DNA of 64,000 nucleotides, taken from contig JADHWK010000004.1 of assembly GCA_016783505.1 (NCBI GenBank), positions 1 to 64,000 on the forward strand. The letters are read 5' to 3'. Position 1 is the first letter of the stretch, and every line of letters starts with the position of its first letter. This DNA is from Candidatus Zhuqueibacterota bacterium. Its GTDB lineage: Bacteria > BS750m-G25. Under the pieces are notes generated by a model. The model did not search any database. It was not told the DNA's origin and saw only the letters and a list, made by a program, of their open reading frames with translations. Position numbers and translations under genes: made by a program. Positions 7,630-16,159 of the stretch are shown here, piece by piece.

Positions 7630-8874
7630 TTAGAACAGACTAATCTGCTCGGGTTTCATCTCCTCTTCTTCAAAAATCTTAACTTGTCCGTAGACCCCAT
7701 CGTAGCCGGGGACGATGGTTAGCCGTCCCTCCCGCACCCTCATAATCCCCTCAACTATTCTAGGTGTAGTAAAGGCGGCCAGCTCCACACGGCTTAAGTC
7801 CAACAGTATTTTAAATTCGCTTCCTCCCCGGGAGATCAGATGTCGGTATTCGGCATCCACGCCCCCGGTGCCCACCCCCAGCCCCAGAGCCTCAGCGATG
7901 ATCTCCTGCAGGGGGACTAGATGGACGCCCGGGATGGCATTCTCCGGGGTAAAGCCCGCTTCCCGGTCGGCCAACGCCTCCACCCTATGCATCACCCCCA
8001 CCGTAAGCGGGCGGTTGCACACGGGACACCGTCCCCCATGCTTTTTGGTTTCTTCAGGTGAAAACAGGACTTTACAAGCCCGATGCCCGTCGTAATGATA
8101 TTTACCCTCTTGAGGATAGAATTCAATAGTATGCAGAAATCTGGTTTTATCTTTATTTTTGATCACATCAATAATTTCGTAGTAATCCATGGAACAATCG
8201 AAGACATTAGCCTCCCTCCCAATTTTCGACGGGGAGTGGGCATCGGAATTGGAAATTAGAGCCACTTTATCCAGAGCAGACAGGCGCCAGTTCATTCCTG
8301 GGTCGGAGGAAAGTCCCGTCTCCAGGGCAAAAATGTCATTCTCCCCCTCCCCGAAGCACTCTCTAATCGTATCAAATCCTGAATTGGCCCCGAAGATAGA
8401 AAACCAGGGGGTCCAGGCGTGAGCCGGGACGATGAAACAATCCTCAGAAATGCTTAAGATCATCTTGGGCAATTCCCTGGCCGGAAACCCAAAAACGGGA
8501 CGACCGTCGGATTCCAGCTTGCCGTATTCCCTTAAGGTCCGATTGATCTTCCGCACCACCTCAAAACTGGGGGCGAAGATCAGGGTGTGGATTTTTCTCG
8601 TTCTATCCCCCTGGAAGTAGATATTACTCACCTCCGTGGTCAGCATAAAACGGACTTCCCGATCACCTTCTTTTAAAACGAACAGGCCGTTCCCCTCCGG
8701 CTCCAAGGCCTCGGTCAACTCCCAGAAATAGGTGGGATGGGTAAAATCCCCGGTCCCCAGCACCCCTATGCCCTTCAGCTTTGCCCATCGGGCCATGATG
8801 GCCACCTCCATATCCTTGCTTGTAGCCCGGCTGTATTTGGAATGAACATGTAAGTCAGCTATGAATTTGGGCAT
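7630..8874 (-). CDS. Endonuclease Q-like PHP-domain DNA repair nuclease
   Basis: 414 residues from ATG 8874. I reject the upstream in-frame start at 8946 because it lies beyond the promoter and inside the terminator hairpin. The N-terminal PHP domain (DLHVHSKYS, GTGDFTHP, HAWTPWFS, SNSDAHSP) holds the metal ligands. A zinc-binding segment GGRCPVCNRPLTVG follows, with the MHRVEALADR continuation typical of EndoQ, then a C-terminal domain. EndoQ enzymes cut DNA 5' to deaminated bases such as uracil and hypoxanthine. The last five residues are QISLF, matching the bacterial sliding-clamp binding motif; archaeal EndoQ is known to use PCNA. MutM and DUF763 are close by. Confidence 0.88.
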   Translation of the reverse strand: MPKFIADLHVHSKYSRATSKDMEVAIMARWAKLKGIGVLGTGDFTHPTYFWELTEALEPEGNGLFVLKEGDREVRFMLTTEVSNIYFQGDRTRKIHTLIFAPSFEVVRKINRTLREYGKLESDGRPVFGFPARELPKMILSISEDCFIVPAHAWTPWFSIFGANSGFDTIRECFGEGENDIFALETGLSSDPGMNWRLSALDKVALISNSDAHSPSKIGREANVFDCSMDYYEIIDVIKNKDKTRFLHTIEFYPQEGKYHYDGHRACKVLFSPEETKKHGGRCPVCNRPLTVGVMHRVEALADREAGFTPENAIPGVHLVPLQEIIAEALGLGVGTGGVDAEYRHLISRGGSEFKILLDLSRVELAAFTTPRIVEGIMRVREGRLTIVPGYDGVYGQVKIFEEEEMKPEQISLF

Positions 8875-8901
8875 AAGAATTTCCCTTTCCCTGACATAAA
8901 T

Positions 8902-8930
8902 ATAGTAACAAATTTTACGGTTAAAGTCAA
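8902..8930 (-). promoter_or_regulatory. Sigma70-like promoter of the EndoQ gene
   Basis: Minus-strand TTGACT (8925-8930), 17-base spacer, TACTAT (8902-8907). The predicted start near 8895 gives a leader of about 20 bases, which carries a purine-rich AGGGAAAGGGAAA. Confidence 0.7.
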
Positions 8931-8931
8931 G

Positions 8932-8963
8932 AAAAAAAAGAACCACAGAATTTCTGCGGTTCT
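8932..8963 (-). terminator. Rho-independent terminator
   Basis: Stem AGAACC.CAGAA/TTCTG.GGTTCT (8939-8963) followed on the minus strand by eight T. It ends transcription coming from the M55 peptidase gene immediately before the EndoQ promoter. Confidence 0.8.
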
Positions 8964-9235
8964 ATACACTTTTAAAAAATCTTTTGGACGAAAACCGCCT
9001 GCAAGGTCCCGAGCGGTTTACACGGGCAGCCCAACAATTCACTGAAACACCGCTTTCTCCGTCCTTTCGTTATTCATCTCTATTCTTGCGGTCCCCAACC
9101 TGAAGCTACCAAAAGTATCAAAAATGAAGTTCCTAGCCAATCCTGATATTGTTCCTCAATAGGAGTTGCTGCAAGGATAGGATACAGGTTTTTCCCCCGA
9201 TGTTTACAGCCAAAATCTTAATGCTGGGGACAAAA

Positions 9236-10111
9236 TCATCTTGCCAGCATGAAAAAGCGCATCAGATCCAGGAAGTCTTTACTGGTGTAGGAAACTCCCC
9301 AATCGCCAACCCGGTTGGCGCCAGGATACCAGGAGGCCCTGTAAGCTTGATGTTCGTTCTTAAACTGAATCTCGATGGTATATGGCGACTTATACTTTAA
9401 TGGTTTGAACTCACCCACCCTTCCCAGAGCTCTCTTCACCCCAGCCTTGATCTGCTCCCGGGCCTTCTGTGGATGCAGGCTCAGACAGGCCTCCCCAAAA
9501 CCCTCCTTCACGGCAATTGTTTCAATATCCCCAAAGATCGCTTTGGCCTGCTCACAAACGGCTTTATCCCCAGCGATGAAGATAACTGGCACATGGTAAT
9601 ATGCCGCAATGAGGCCATTCCAGCCCGCCTCAGGTAGTGATATACCGTTCACTTTTAGATCATAGATGGAACCGGACATGGTATGGTCCATGGTAGCGTC
9701 CTTTGTTCCGGCTTTAGCATGATATCCGACGAAGATAACCGCATCGAAGGTTTTGTCAATGCCCTCCATCATGCTGAAGGGACCGCCAGACCATTCACGG
9801 AGGAGCTTTGCATCTGGATTCAGTTCCTCAGGCATGAGATTTCTAGCACTTCCGTGGGAATCCCGGACTATAATTTCAGAAGCTCCGGCCTCCAAAGCGC
9901 CCTCAATGGCGGCATTGGCCTCTTTGGTCATTATAGTACGATAGTACTGATAGTCCGAGCCTGAAGAGCGAGTTTCATCCCGGTTGATGACGTCGGTTAT
10001 GCCTTCCATGTCCACTGAAATGAAAATCTTCAGCCCTTTTTTGGCTGGCAATGTTGTCACGCTAAGGATCAATAAACAAACCATTCCCCATAGAAAGATC
10101 TCTCGCGTCAT
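9236..10111 (-). CDS. M55-family (DppA-like) D-aminopeptidase, exported
   Basis: 291 residues. A signal peptide (about 1-23, ending TLPA) precedes a full M55 domain: FISVDMEGI with the Asp/Glu zinc ligands, RDSHGSARN, VGYHAKAG, the MDHT loop with the candidate nucleophile region, and VIFIAGD. DppA from Bacillus is a zinc D-aminopeptidase acting on D-Ala-containing peptides, so a role in trimming cell-wall-derived peptides in the periplasm is reasonable but not shown. Start supported by GAAAGGAG upstream. Flanked by a terminator downstream and a 182-base spacer upstream: likely a single-gene unit. Confidence 0.85.
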   Translation of the reverse strand: MTREIFLWGMVCLLILSVTTLPAKKGLKIFISVDMEGITDVINRDETRSSGSDYQYYRTIMTKEANAAIEGALEAGASEIIVRDSHGSARNLMPEELNPDAKLLREWSGGPFSMMEGIDKTFDAVIFVGYHAKAGTKDATMDHTMSGSIYDLKVNGISLPEAGWNGLIAAYYHVPVIFIAGDKAVCEQAKAIFGDIETIAVKEGFGEACLSLHPQKAREQIKAGVKRALGRVGEFKPLKYKSPYTIEIQFKNEHQAYRASWYPGANRVGDWGVSYTSKDFLDLMRFFMLAR

Positions 10112-10293
10112 TTTCCCACTCCTTTCTTTAATAATTTGGTAAGTTTAATACATTTATTTATAAATAGGTTTAATGTCTCTCTTTCCCATATTCTTCAGGT
10201 ATTTTTATCAAAGTACATAATGAAGATAAAACTTAGTTCTATCCAAGTCAATCTTTGTTTTAGGAGAAAGTGCTGTTCCCACCCTTGAATACC

Positions 10294-11100
10294 CTATTGT
10301 TGACAATTACGACAAAAGCTGGTGATCTTTTTGTTGGGGCTGATCTGGGAAATCTTCCCCCCACAGACCGAACAGGGTAGTCCCCCCCTTCCATGAACAC
10401 GCAAAAAATCCCTCAATTCGACGTGAATGTCTTCCCCGATCCCATCGGCTATGGACTCCATTGCTTGTGACAGAACAGATTGAGTGGCCCCGAATAACTT
10501 CTCCAACTCCTCGAGCTTTAATCCCGAGCGTTGGCGGAAGGGCAGAATTCCCGCTTCAAAGAGAATTTCATCGGCGTAAGCGTTTCCGATTCCAGCCAGA
10601 AATTTCTGGTTAGTGAGCACATTTTTAATCATACCCCGGAACTTTCTGATTCGCTGACTGAATACCCCAAAGGTCAGGCTCGGGTCAACGGCTTCCGGCC
10701 CCAAGTCAGGAAACTGGGGTACGGTCGAAAAATCATCATTGCGGACCAAATAGACCCGCCCCATCTGCTGGGGGTCCAGATAGCGGAGTTCCATCCCGTC
10801 GTAAAAATAGATGCGAAAACAGGTTCGTTTCAGAACTTTGTCCTTGGAATTGGCCAATCTCAGTCGCCCCCCCAGCATCAGGTGCATGACCAGTTTTGTC
10901 CCGTAATCCAGATTAAAAATCAGAAATTTTCCCCTTCGATCAACCCGGTGGAATGAACTCCCAATCAATCGGGCTTTAACATCATCAATAAGACAATGTA
11001 GAACCATAGGCTGGAGAACATCAATGTTCTTAATTTGTTTACCTATGATCTTAAGGTTCAACACATTTTTCACCACTTCCAGATCGGGCAGTTCGGGCAT
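10294..11100 (-). CDS. mutM: Formamidopyrimidine-DNA glycosylase (Fpg/MutM family)
   Basis: 268 residues, the usual family length. It starts MPELPDLEVV, giving the N-terminal proline nucleophile (Pro1 after Met removal) and Glu. The H2TH region follows (NQKFLAGIGNAYADEILFEA), then the zinc finger with Cys243, Cys246, Cys263 and Cys266. The enzyme removes oxidised purines such as 8-oxoguanine and nicks the abasic site. The PELPDLE variant and the LGGRLRL loop leave some room for a plant-type or Nei-like specificity, but the overall fit is Fpg. The 24 bases before the ATG are a copy of the CTCGGAATTTC repeat rather than a ribosome site. Confidence 0.9.
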   Translation of the reverse strand: MPELPDLEVVKNVLNLKIIGKQIKNIDVLQPMVLHCLIDDVKARLIGSSFHRVDRRGKFLIFNLDYGTKLVMHLMLGGRLRLANSKDKVLKRTCFRIYFYDGMELRYLDPQQMGRVYLVRNDDFSTVPQFPDLGPEAVDPSLTFGVFSQRIRKFRGMIKNVLTNQKFLAGIGNAYADEILFEAGILPFRQRSGLKLEELEKLFGATQSVLSQAMESIADGIGEDIHVELRDFLRVHGRGGLPCSVCGGKISQISPNKKITSFCRNCQQ

Positions 11101-11103
11101 CTA

Positions 11104-11126
11104 AACGTCTCGCAAATTCTAAAAAG
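11104..11126. repeat. CTCGGAATTTCTAAGAA-type repeat, copy next to mutM start
   Basis: AACGTCTCGCAAATTCTAAAAAG. Related copies are at 13508, 24236, 46121, 49669 and, weaker, 63430; most lie within 25 bases of a gene end. Confidence 0.55.
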
Positions 11127-11160
11127 TTATTTAAAATATTTTAGTGTTATTTAATTCCAA

Positions 11161-11285
11161 TTCCAGAGTTTCTTAAATGTTGGAAGATTGGAAGGCTGGA
11201 AGGTTAGTTGTACCCATTCATTCATCCAATTATCCAATCATCCATTCTTCCAGTCTTCCATTTATCCATCATTCCAATTAGGGAG
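11161..11285. repeat. Low-complexity GGAA/ATCC-rich intergenic repeat
   Basis: Begins with repeated TTGGAAG-type units and ends with repeated CATCCAATT/CATTCTTCC units, so the two halves are roughly inverted copies. Similar blocks occur at 24.85 and 63.25 kb. Confidence 0.5.
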
Positions 11286-11301
11286 TAGACACTAACATTC
11301 T

Positions 11302-12372
11302 TTAGATTCCGATTTCGTTTAGCCTTTTGAAGGCTTTCATCCTCTCGCCGTGACCGATTTTCGCCCGGGCGATGGCCTTTCTCAAGAATTCAATGGATCG
11401 GTCGTAACTTTCTCGGTCCACCGGATAGGGATGACCGTCCTTCCCCCCGTGGGCGAAGGAATAGCGAACCGGGTCCCGAAAGCTGGGCTTGGCCCCGTAG
11501 ACCAGTTCGGAGACCAAGCTTAGGGCCCGGACAGTCTTGGGGCCCACCCCCCTCATCCCCAGCAGGGTCTCGAAATCCTCCGGTTGGCGTTCATAGGTGC
11601 TGATGAAAATTTTTACCAGTCGCTGCGGGTTGATCTCCTTCAGCCAGACTTGGTGGTGATGGGGCAGTTGTAGGCTTCGAAGCTTTTTAATTTCCAGAAC
11701 TATGGATTCCGGTCTTTGTTGGGAAATCTGTGCAGTGATTTTTCTCGCTTCCCGGCTTTCTTCAGCTACCATATTTAACGGCTTACTCGTAGAGTCGCAA
11801 CAGACGGCGGCGTGGGGTTCGTTGACAAAATCAGTCACCTTTTCCCCCAGCCAATGGTACCTCCGGGCGGTACGGTTTTCCGGGTTCATCCCCTGCTGAA
11901 CCACACACCATTGACCCTTGGGTGTAAAAATGAATACATGGTGGTAGAGCTGATAGCCGTCCTGGAGGGCGGTGTTGTCCACCTTGGCCGACATCCGGGA
12001 TGCGTAGATCAATGGATTAGGATCCAGCGAAAGCGTTTCCCCGACCCGCTCGATTTCAACCGGGGTCTTTCTCGAGGTGCCCCCCTTCCCCCCGGCGACA
12101 AAAAGACCCAAATCCTTTTCTATCCCCTTAATCCCCTCTTTCAGCGCCCCGCAGACGGTGGTGGTAACCCCGCTGGAGTGCCAATCGAACCCCAGCACGC
12201 AGCCGAAAGACTGGAACCAGAAGGGATCAGACAACTTTTCGAGCAATGCCACCGACCCCTGCTCCTCCACGATGATGACGGCGATCTCCCTGGCCAGCTT
12301 TACCATCCGCTGGAAGAGCCACCGAGGGGCTTTGCCGTAATGAAGGGGCAGGTTGGCGATTCCGGTACGCAA
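11302..12372 (-). CDS. DUF763 family protein with helix-hairpin-helix DNA-binding motif
   Basis: 356 residues. The N-terminus RTGIANLPLHYGKAPRWLF and the internal GFDWHSSGVTTTVCGALK are hallmark DUF763 segments; LGMRGVGPKTVRALSLVSE near residues 270-290 is a helix-hairpin-helix like those of DNA glycosylases and nucleases. The biochemical role of the family is not established; members are frequent in archaea and thermophiles. The start is TTG at 12372, fixed by the conserved N-terminus, without a clear ribosome site. It lies upstream of mutM on the same strand, 201 bases apart, with EndoQ 2.4 kb further on. This context suggests DNA maintenance. Confidence 0.88.
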   Translation of the reverse strand: MRTGIANLPLHYGKAPRWLFQRMVKLAREIAVIIVEEQGSVALLEKLSDPFWFQSFGCVLGFDWHSSGVTTTVCGALKEGIKGIEKDLGLFVAGGKGGTSRKTPVEIERVGETLSLDPNPLIYASRMSAKVDNTALQDGYQLYHHVFIFTPKGQWCVVQQGMNPENRTARRYHWLGEKVTDFVNEPHAAVCCDSTSKPLNMVAEESREARKITAQISQQRPESIVLEIKKLRSLQLPHHHQVWLKEINPQRLVKIFISTYERQPEDFETLLGMRGVGPKTVRALSLVSELVYGAKPSFRDPVRYSFAHGGKDGHPYPVDRESYDRSIEFLRKAIARAKIGHGERMKAFKRLNEIGI

Positions 12373-12460
12373 TTGAAAATCCCGTTTGATTCTAATAAAA
12401 AAGTTGGCAACTTTTTGGCCAGTTACGGCGTCTAATAGCTAAAAGAAGGACATAAAGAAA

Positions 12461-12661
12461 ATGGAAAAATTATCCCAATCGGTTGAGATCTTAAAGCAAC
12501 GCAATGTTGAATACGACCTCCTTCCGGAATTGAAAGCCCTCCATATTAAAACCGATCTACCCTCTGACCTCCGTAAATATGGGTTTAGAATTTGTAAAGG
12601 GCTCAACGGGACAAAGTTCCTGGTATATCTCAAGGGAACCTATATTGGGTTCATAAAGTAG
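12461..12661 (+). CDS. Small hypothetical protein, 66 residues
   Basis: ATG at 12461 with AAAAGAAGGA ten bases upstream. The sequence alternates charged and hydrophobic residues (VEILKQRNVEYDLLPEL, DLRKYGFRICKGL) and ends with a beta-like YLKGTYIGFIK. The antisense frame over the same bases is Ser/Arg-rich and looks like a shadow. It is divergent from DUF763 and has no family that I recognise. It could be a small regulator, but nothing shows this. Confidence 0.45.
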   Translation: MEKLSQSVEILKQRNVEYDLLPELKALHIKTDLPSDLRKYGFRICKGLNGTKFLVYLKGTYIGFIK

Positions 12662-12759
12662 GCGGCTAAGAAACCGCTCATCCCGGTCCGAGGCGTAAAT
12701 ATAAACTATAGTTCGGATTTACTAGATCTACATAGCATAGATTTAAATTTTCATTTTGC

Positions 12760-12791
12760 ACCCCGTTAGATACAATGTTATCTCACGGGGT
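12760..12791. repeat. ACCCCGTTAGAT inverted repeat overlapping the HAD gene stop
   Basis: Arms ACCCCGTTAGAT (12760-12771) and ATCTCACGGGGT (12780-12791) with one mismatch. The stop codon of the HAD gene lies inside the right arm. The same arm sequence is used by the larger inverted repeat at 58466-58552. Confidence 0.6.
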
Positions 12792-13490
12792 AAATTTTGC
12801 ATTTGCCCTTAACTCTGCCTCTTCTCCCCCCCCATCCCATAAGGAATGAAGAAGAATCTCCGTAATCCCCCCCATATTATCAACTACTTCATTGGCCTCC
12901 TGCAGGGCATCCCTTCCAAAAGATGTGGTTATTGCAATGCATTTGATCCCCGCCGCCCTGACCGACCGAATTCCATTTACCGAATCCTCAACGGCAATGC
13001 ACTCTTCGGGTTTTAACCCTAATCCTTTAACCGTCTTTAGATACGGCTCTGGATGGGGTTTAGAATGGGTAATATCGCTTCCGGTAACGATGATTCGAAA
13101 TACATCCAGAAGGTAAAATTTTTTCAAAATAAAATCCACCACTTCCCGCTCGCTAGAACTGGTTAAGGCAAGCCGATAACGCCCCTGAAACCGGCCAATA
13201 AAATCCAGGGCATCAGGGAATAAACGCAATTCTCTGGCAAAGCTATCTATCAGTCTTTGCTTTTTTTGGGTTAAATATTCCTGAAAATCTTCCTTAAAGC
13301 CATGTTCCCGAACGGAATAATCGTAGAGCTTCTTTTCGCCGATCCCCTTGAACGAGGCCCATTCCGCATCTGTAAACCAGATGCCATACCGGGCGAACTG
13401 CTCCTCTTCCACCCGCCTGTAGAGGGGTTCGGAATCCACGATAACCCCGTCCAGATCCAGGATAATAGCTTGTAAAACCGGAATATCCAT
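12783..13490 (-). CDS. HAD-superfamily phosphatase, beta-phosphoglucomutase-like
   Basis: 235 residues. Motif I is LDLDGVIVDSEPLYRR (nucleophile Asp and acid/base Asp), motif II is LTSSSERE, a lysine follows in HSKPHPEPY, and motif IV is CIAVEDSVNGI. A helical cap lies between motifs I and II, as in subclass IA enzymes of the beta-phosphoglucomutase or sugar-phosphate phosphatase kind. The substrate is not predictable from the sequence. It is separated by short spacers from both neighbours, and no operon is obvious. Confidence 0.85.
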   Translation of the reverse strand: MDIPVLQAIILDLDGVIVDSEPLYRRVEEEQFARYGIWFTDAEWASFKGIGEKKLYDYSVREHGFKEDFQEYLTQKKQRLIDSFARELRLFPDALDFIGRFQGRYRLALTSSSEREVVDFILKKFYLLDVFRIIVTGSDITHSKPHPEPYLKTVKGLGLKPEECIAVEDSVNGIRSVRAAGIKCIAITTSFGRDALQEANEVVDNMGGITEILLHSLWDGGGEEAELRANAKFTP

Positions 13491-13507
13491 ATATCAGGAT
13501 TTACTTC

Positions 13508-13530
13508 AATGTCTCGGAATTTCTATAAAT
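13508..13530. repeat. CTCGGAATTTCTAAGAA-type repeat, copy upstream of HAD gene
   Basis: AATGTCTCGGAATTTCTATAA and onward, 18 bases before the ATG of the HAD phosphatase. Confidence 0.55.
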
Positions 13531-13586
13531 GATATATTCTAATATAATTTTGGAACGACATTAACAAGCCACCCTACGGTTAGGCT

Positions 13587-14750
13587 TCAACGCCCAGCAT
13601 ATTCATCCCCCACCGACCCATCTATGCGTATCATCTTTAGCTGGTAGCCTTCCGAAGAAACCGTGATCAAACAGAAGTGGTGGACAGACTCGGCATAGGC
13701 GGTCCATTCCTTGGGGTTAATCTCATACAAAGGAGCCCCACCCCCCCCGGTTACCACGTAGATCACCCTATTTATGGACCGGGTTCGCTCATAGATATGA
13801 TCGTGACCACAGAATACCAGGTCCACCCCATACTCCTCAAATAAGGGACACCAGGTTTTTTGAATCCCCATCTCCGGGCCATGGGGGCCACATGAATAAG
13901 GGGGGCGATGCAGAAACACAAAAATATGTGTTGAAACTTCTCTGACTTTCTCTAAATCTTGCCTCAGCCATTGGGTTTGCTTACTGCCTTCTTTGAATTC
14001 GATTTCTGAATTCAAGCTGATAAAATGAATCCCACCATAGTCAAAGGAATAGTATTTTTCATTCCCTTCCAAGGAATTGGTGGGAAGATAAAAATGGTCG
14101 TAATAAAGAGAACTCTCCCGGGGATATTCGTGGTTTCCCACCGCATAATAGATAGGGATGTTAGCCCCAAAATGGGTCTTCGGTCCTACGATCTCGAAAT
14201 ATTTATGCCAATCGGAGGACTTTCGTCCGTCGGCAACTAAGTCCCCTACATGAAAAGCGAAGCAGGGGCGGAACCGCAGAATTTGTTCCAGAATTCTCTC
14301 GTGTACAGCATAATTAGTGCGTGTATCCCCATAGACAGCAAAGGTAAAGGTGGACCCAAGAGGAACCGCGGTCCAGAATGAGGCCAATGGCGATTGCTCC
14401 GTTTGGGCTTCCACCGAGTAATAATATTTTCGGGATGGTTCCAGATCATCAATTTCAACACTATGGCGAAAAGCGGGGTTCCCATCTTCATAAACCAATT
14501 CACAATCCGGGGTAGGGCCGTAATGAACGACGGACGGGATAGCCTGGGGGGTTTCCCAACTGATAACGATGCTGGTCTCGGTAACCTGGGATAGGTAAGG
14601 TTCCTTCAAGAACCCCCCTTCTACCTGCCAGGATGGCCCGGAATTAGAGAGGTGGGATTGAGCCGAAGCCCTCGGTGCCCAGAATCCTATCAATACGGCC
14701 ACGCTGAGGATCCACTGCCATCTGATCAACCTAAAGTTTTCGGTTTTCAT
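13587..14750 (-). CDS. Secreted purple-acid-phosphatase-like metallophosphoesterase
   Basis: 387 residues. A signal peptide ends near ASAQ (31). A fibronectin-like N-terminal domain (about 50-125; ISWETPQAIPSVVHYG, YYYSVEAQ) is typical of purple acid phosphatases. The catalytic domain follows with all dinuclear-metal motifs: YGDTRTN, HVGDLVADG, GNHEYP, FLHRPPYS and GHDHIYER. It probably hydrolyses phosphomonoesters outside the cytoplasm. It lacks a C-terminal sorting domain, so it is likely periplasmic. Confidence 0.88.
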   Translation of the reverse strand: MKTENFRLIRWQWILSVAVLIGFWAPRASAQSHLSNSGPSWQVEGGFLKEPYLSQVTETSIVISWETPQAIPSVVHYGPTPDCELVYEDGNPAFRHSVEIDDLEPSRKYYYSVEAQTEQSPLASFWTAVPLGSTFTFAVYGDTRTNYAVHERILEQILRFRPCFAFHVGDLVADGRKSSDWHKYFEIVGPKTHFGANIPIYYAVGNHEYPRESSLYYDHFYLPTNSLEGNEKYYSFDYGGIHFISLNSEIEFKEGSKQTQWLRQDLEKVREVSTHIFVFLHRPPYSCGPHGPEMGIQKTWCPLFEEYGVDLVFCGHDHIYERTRSINRVIYVVTGGGGAPLYEINPKEWTAYAESVHHFCLITVSSEGYQLKMIRIDGSVGDEYAGR

Positions 14751-14808
14751 TGATACTCCTAAATACGTAGAATTCAGGAAGAATATATAAATTTAGACAA
14801 GGGTAACA

Positions 14809-14872
14809 AACCGTTGAAACGGTTATAAATGACGTTCTGGGTTTCGATTATCCCCCAGTTAAAACTGGGGGA
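14809..14872. repeat. Two adjacent perfect hairpins
   Basis: AACCGTT-ga-AACGGTT (14809-14824) and TCCCCCAGTT-aa-AACTGGGGGA (14851-14872). Neither is followed by a T-run, so they are unlikely to be simple terminators. A GGCGCC-type repeat follows at 14881. Confidence 0.6.
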
Positions 14873-14880
14873 AAATATTA

Positions 14881-14902
14881 ATCAGTCGGGCGCCTGACCG
14901 AT
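14881..14902. repeat. GGCGCC-type palindromic repeat, consensus copy
   Basis: ATCAGTCGGGCGCCTGACCG followed by AT, placed directly after the two hairpins. Confidence 0.7.
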
Positions 14903-14940
14903 AACGGACCACGGACATTACCTGAATATGCACGCTCGCT

Positions 14941-16146
14941 CTAATTCTTCCGGGCGACGGCCTGCTTAAGTATTTCTTCAAGCTTTTCTACCCCTTTTTG
15001 CCATGAAAATTTCTCCTCTATTAGCTTTCGCCCATTAACCGAAAGTTTTCGGTTCATTCCATCATCCGTCAGAACCTGGACCACTCCTTCGGCGAACCCC
15101 TCGGGCTGGTCGGCTATTAAAAGGTGTTCCCTGTCCCTCCCGCCGATGCCTTCGGCTCCCAGGGAGGTAGAGACCAACGGCACCCCGCAGGCCATGGCCT
15201 CCAGAGCCTTTCCGCGGAACCCTCCGCCAAGCCTAACGGGAACTACCGAAACCTTAGCTCGGTCAAAATAGGGCTTAACATCGGGCACATAACCAGTCAC
15301 CACCACCGAACCCTCCTGGGCCAGACCCAAGATTTCCGATGGTGGGCCCTGACCGACGGCATAAAACACCGCATCGGGAACCTTAATCTTAATTAAAGGG
15401 AAAATTTCTGCACAAAAATAGAGGACGGCGTCCACGTTGGGTTCATGGCGGAAATTACCTAAAAAAACAATTACGTTTCCTTCTGGGTTCCGGGCATAGG
15501 GATGGAAATGTTCCACATCCACCCCGTGGGGCACCACTTCAACGTTCAAATCGGGATTGAAACCAAGCAATTCCTCCTTTCCCTCCTGAGTCAAGGTCAA
15601 AATCAGGTCCGCCGATTCATACATCCTGAACTCATAATCCTTCAATTTGACATAATAGAGGTAGGCCTCGATCCCCTCCCGGGAAAACCCTTCAGCCTTC
15701 CAGACCTTGTACCGGGCGGTGGTGTAGCACTCGTGGACGGACATCACTTTTACGGTTTCGACGGGAATGCCTTTGTTCCGGTATAGGTATTGGCCCATCA
15801 CCGTGTATTCGGAGATAATACAATCATAGTTTTCCTCCCGGGCCATTTCGGCAACCTTATCCCGATAGGCCTTCGAGTAGGTGGTCAGCATATAGTTGGG
15901 CGTTTTGAAAAAGAGGAAATCAACTATATTCCTCATCGCCCCCCGTCTTTTGGGAAAGGGTAAAAGCTCAATCCGCTGGCAATACCTTTCCACAGTGGGC
16001 AAGAATTCCCGCTGCTCCTCTCCGATAAAGGAGAGTAGATGAACCTCATGATTTTGAGAAAGGTATTTCATCCGGTTGTAGATGATGATCGGTCCCCCAA
16101 CCACCCGGGCGTGGGGAAATTCCTTAGGTAGAAACAGAATCTTCAT
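14941..16146 (-). CDS. Glycosyltransferase family 4-like
   Basis: 401 residues from ATG 16146, chosen because GGAGGGAAAG precedes it and MKILFLPKEFPHARVVGGP is a typical GT4 start; an earlier in-frame ATG at 16194 falls inside a hairpin. The N-terminal acceptor domain has the glycine-rich GGPIIIYNR. The C-terminal donor domain has VVPHGVDVEHF, GYVPDVKPYFDRA, GGGFRGKALEAMACGVPLVSTSLG with the conserved Glu, and AEGI. Probably retaining, using a nucleotide sugar to build a surface glycan. The GT2-like gene upstream on the same strand suggests a joint role. Confidence 0.85.
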   Translation of the reverse strand: MKILFLPKEFPHARVVGGPIIIYNRMKYLSQNHEVHLLSFIGEEQREFLPTVERYCQRIELLPFPKRRGAMRNIVDFLFFKTPNYMLTTYSKAYRDKVAEMAREENYDCIISEYTVMGQYLYRNKGIPVETVKVMSVHECYTTARYKVWKAEGFSREGIEAYLYYVKLKDYEFRMYESADLILTLTQEGKEELLGFNPDLNVEVVPHGVDVEHFHPYARNPEGNVIVFLGNFRHEPNVDAVLYFCAEIFPLIKIKVPDAVFYAVGQGPPSEILGLAQEGSVVVTGYVPDVKPYFDRAKVSVVPVRLGGGFRGKALEAMACGVPLVSTSLGAEGIGGRDREHLLIADQPEGFAEGVVQVLTDDGMNRKLSVNGRKLIEEKFSWQKGVEKLEEILKQAVARKN

Positions 16147-16159
16147 TTTTTCTTTCCCT

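Noticed and set aside
8875..8946. Longer N-terminus for EndoQ
   Set aside because: The extension would start inside a terminator hairpin and upstream of the -35 box.
11812..12435. 207-codon plus-strand frame
   Set aside because: Entirely antisense to the conserved DUF763 gene.
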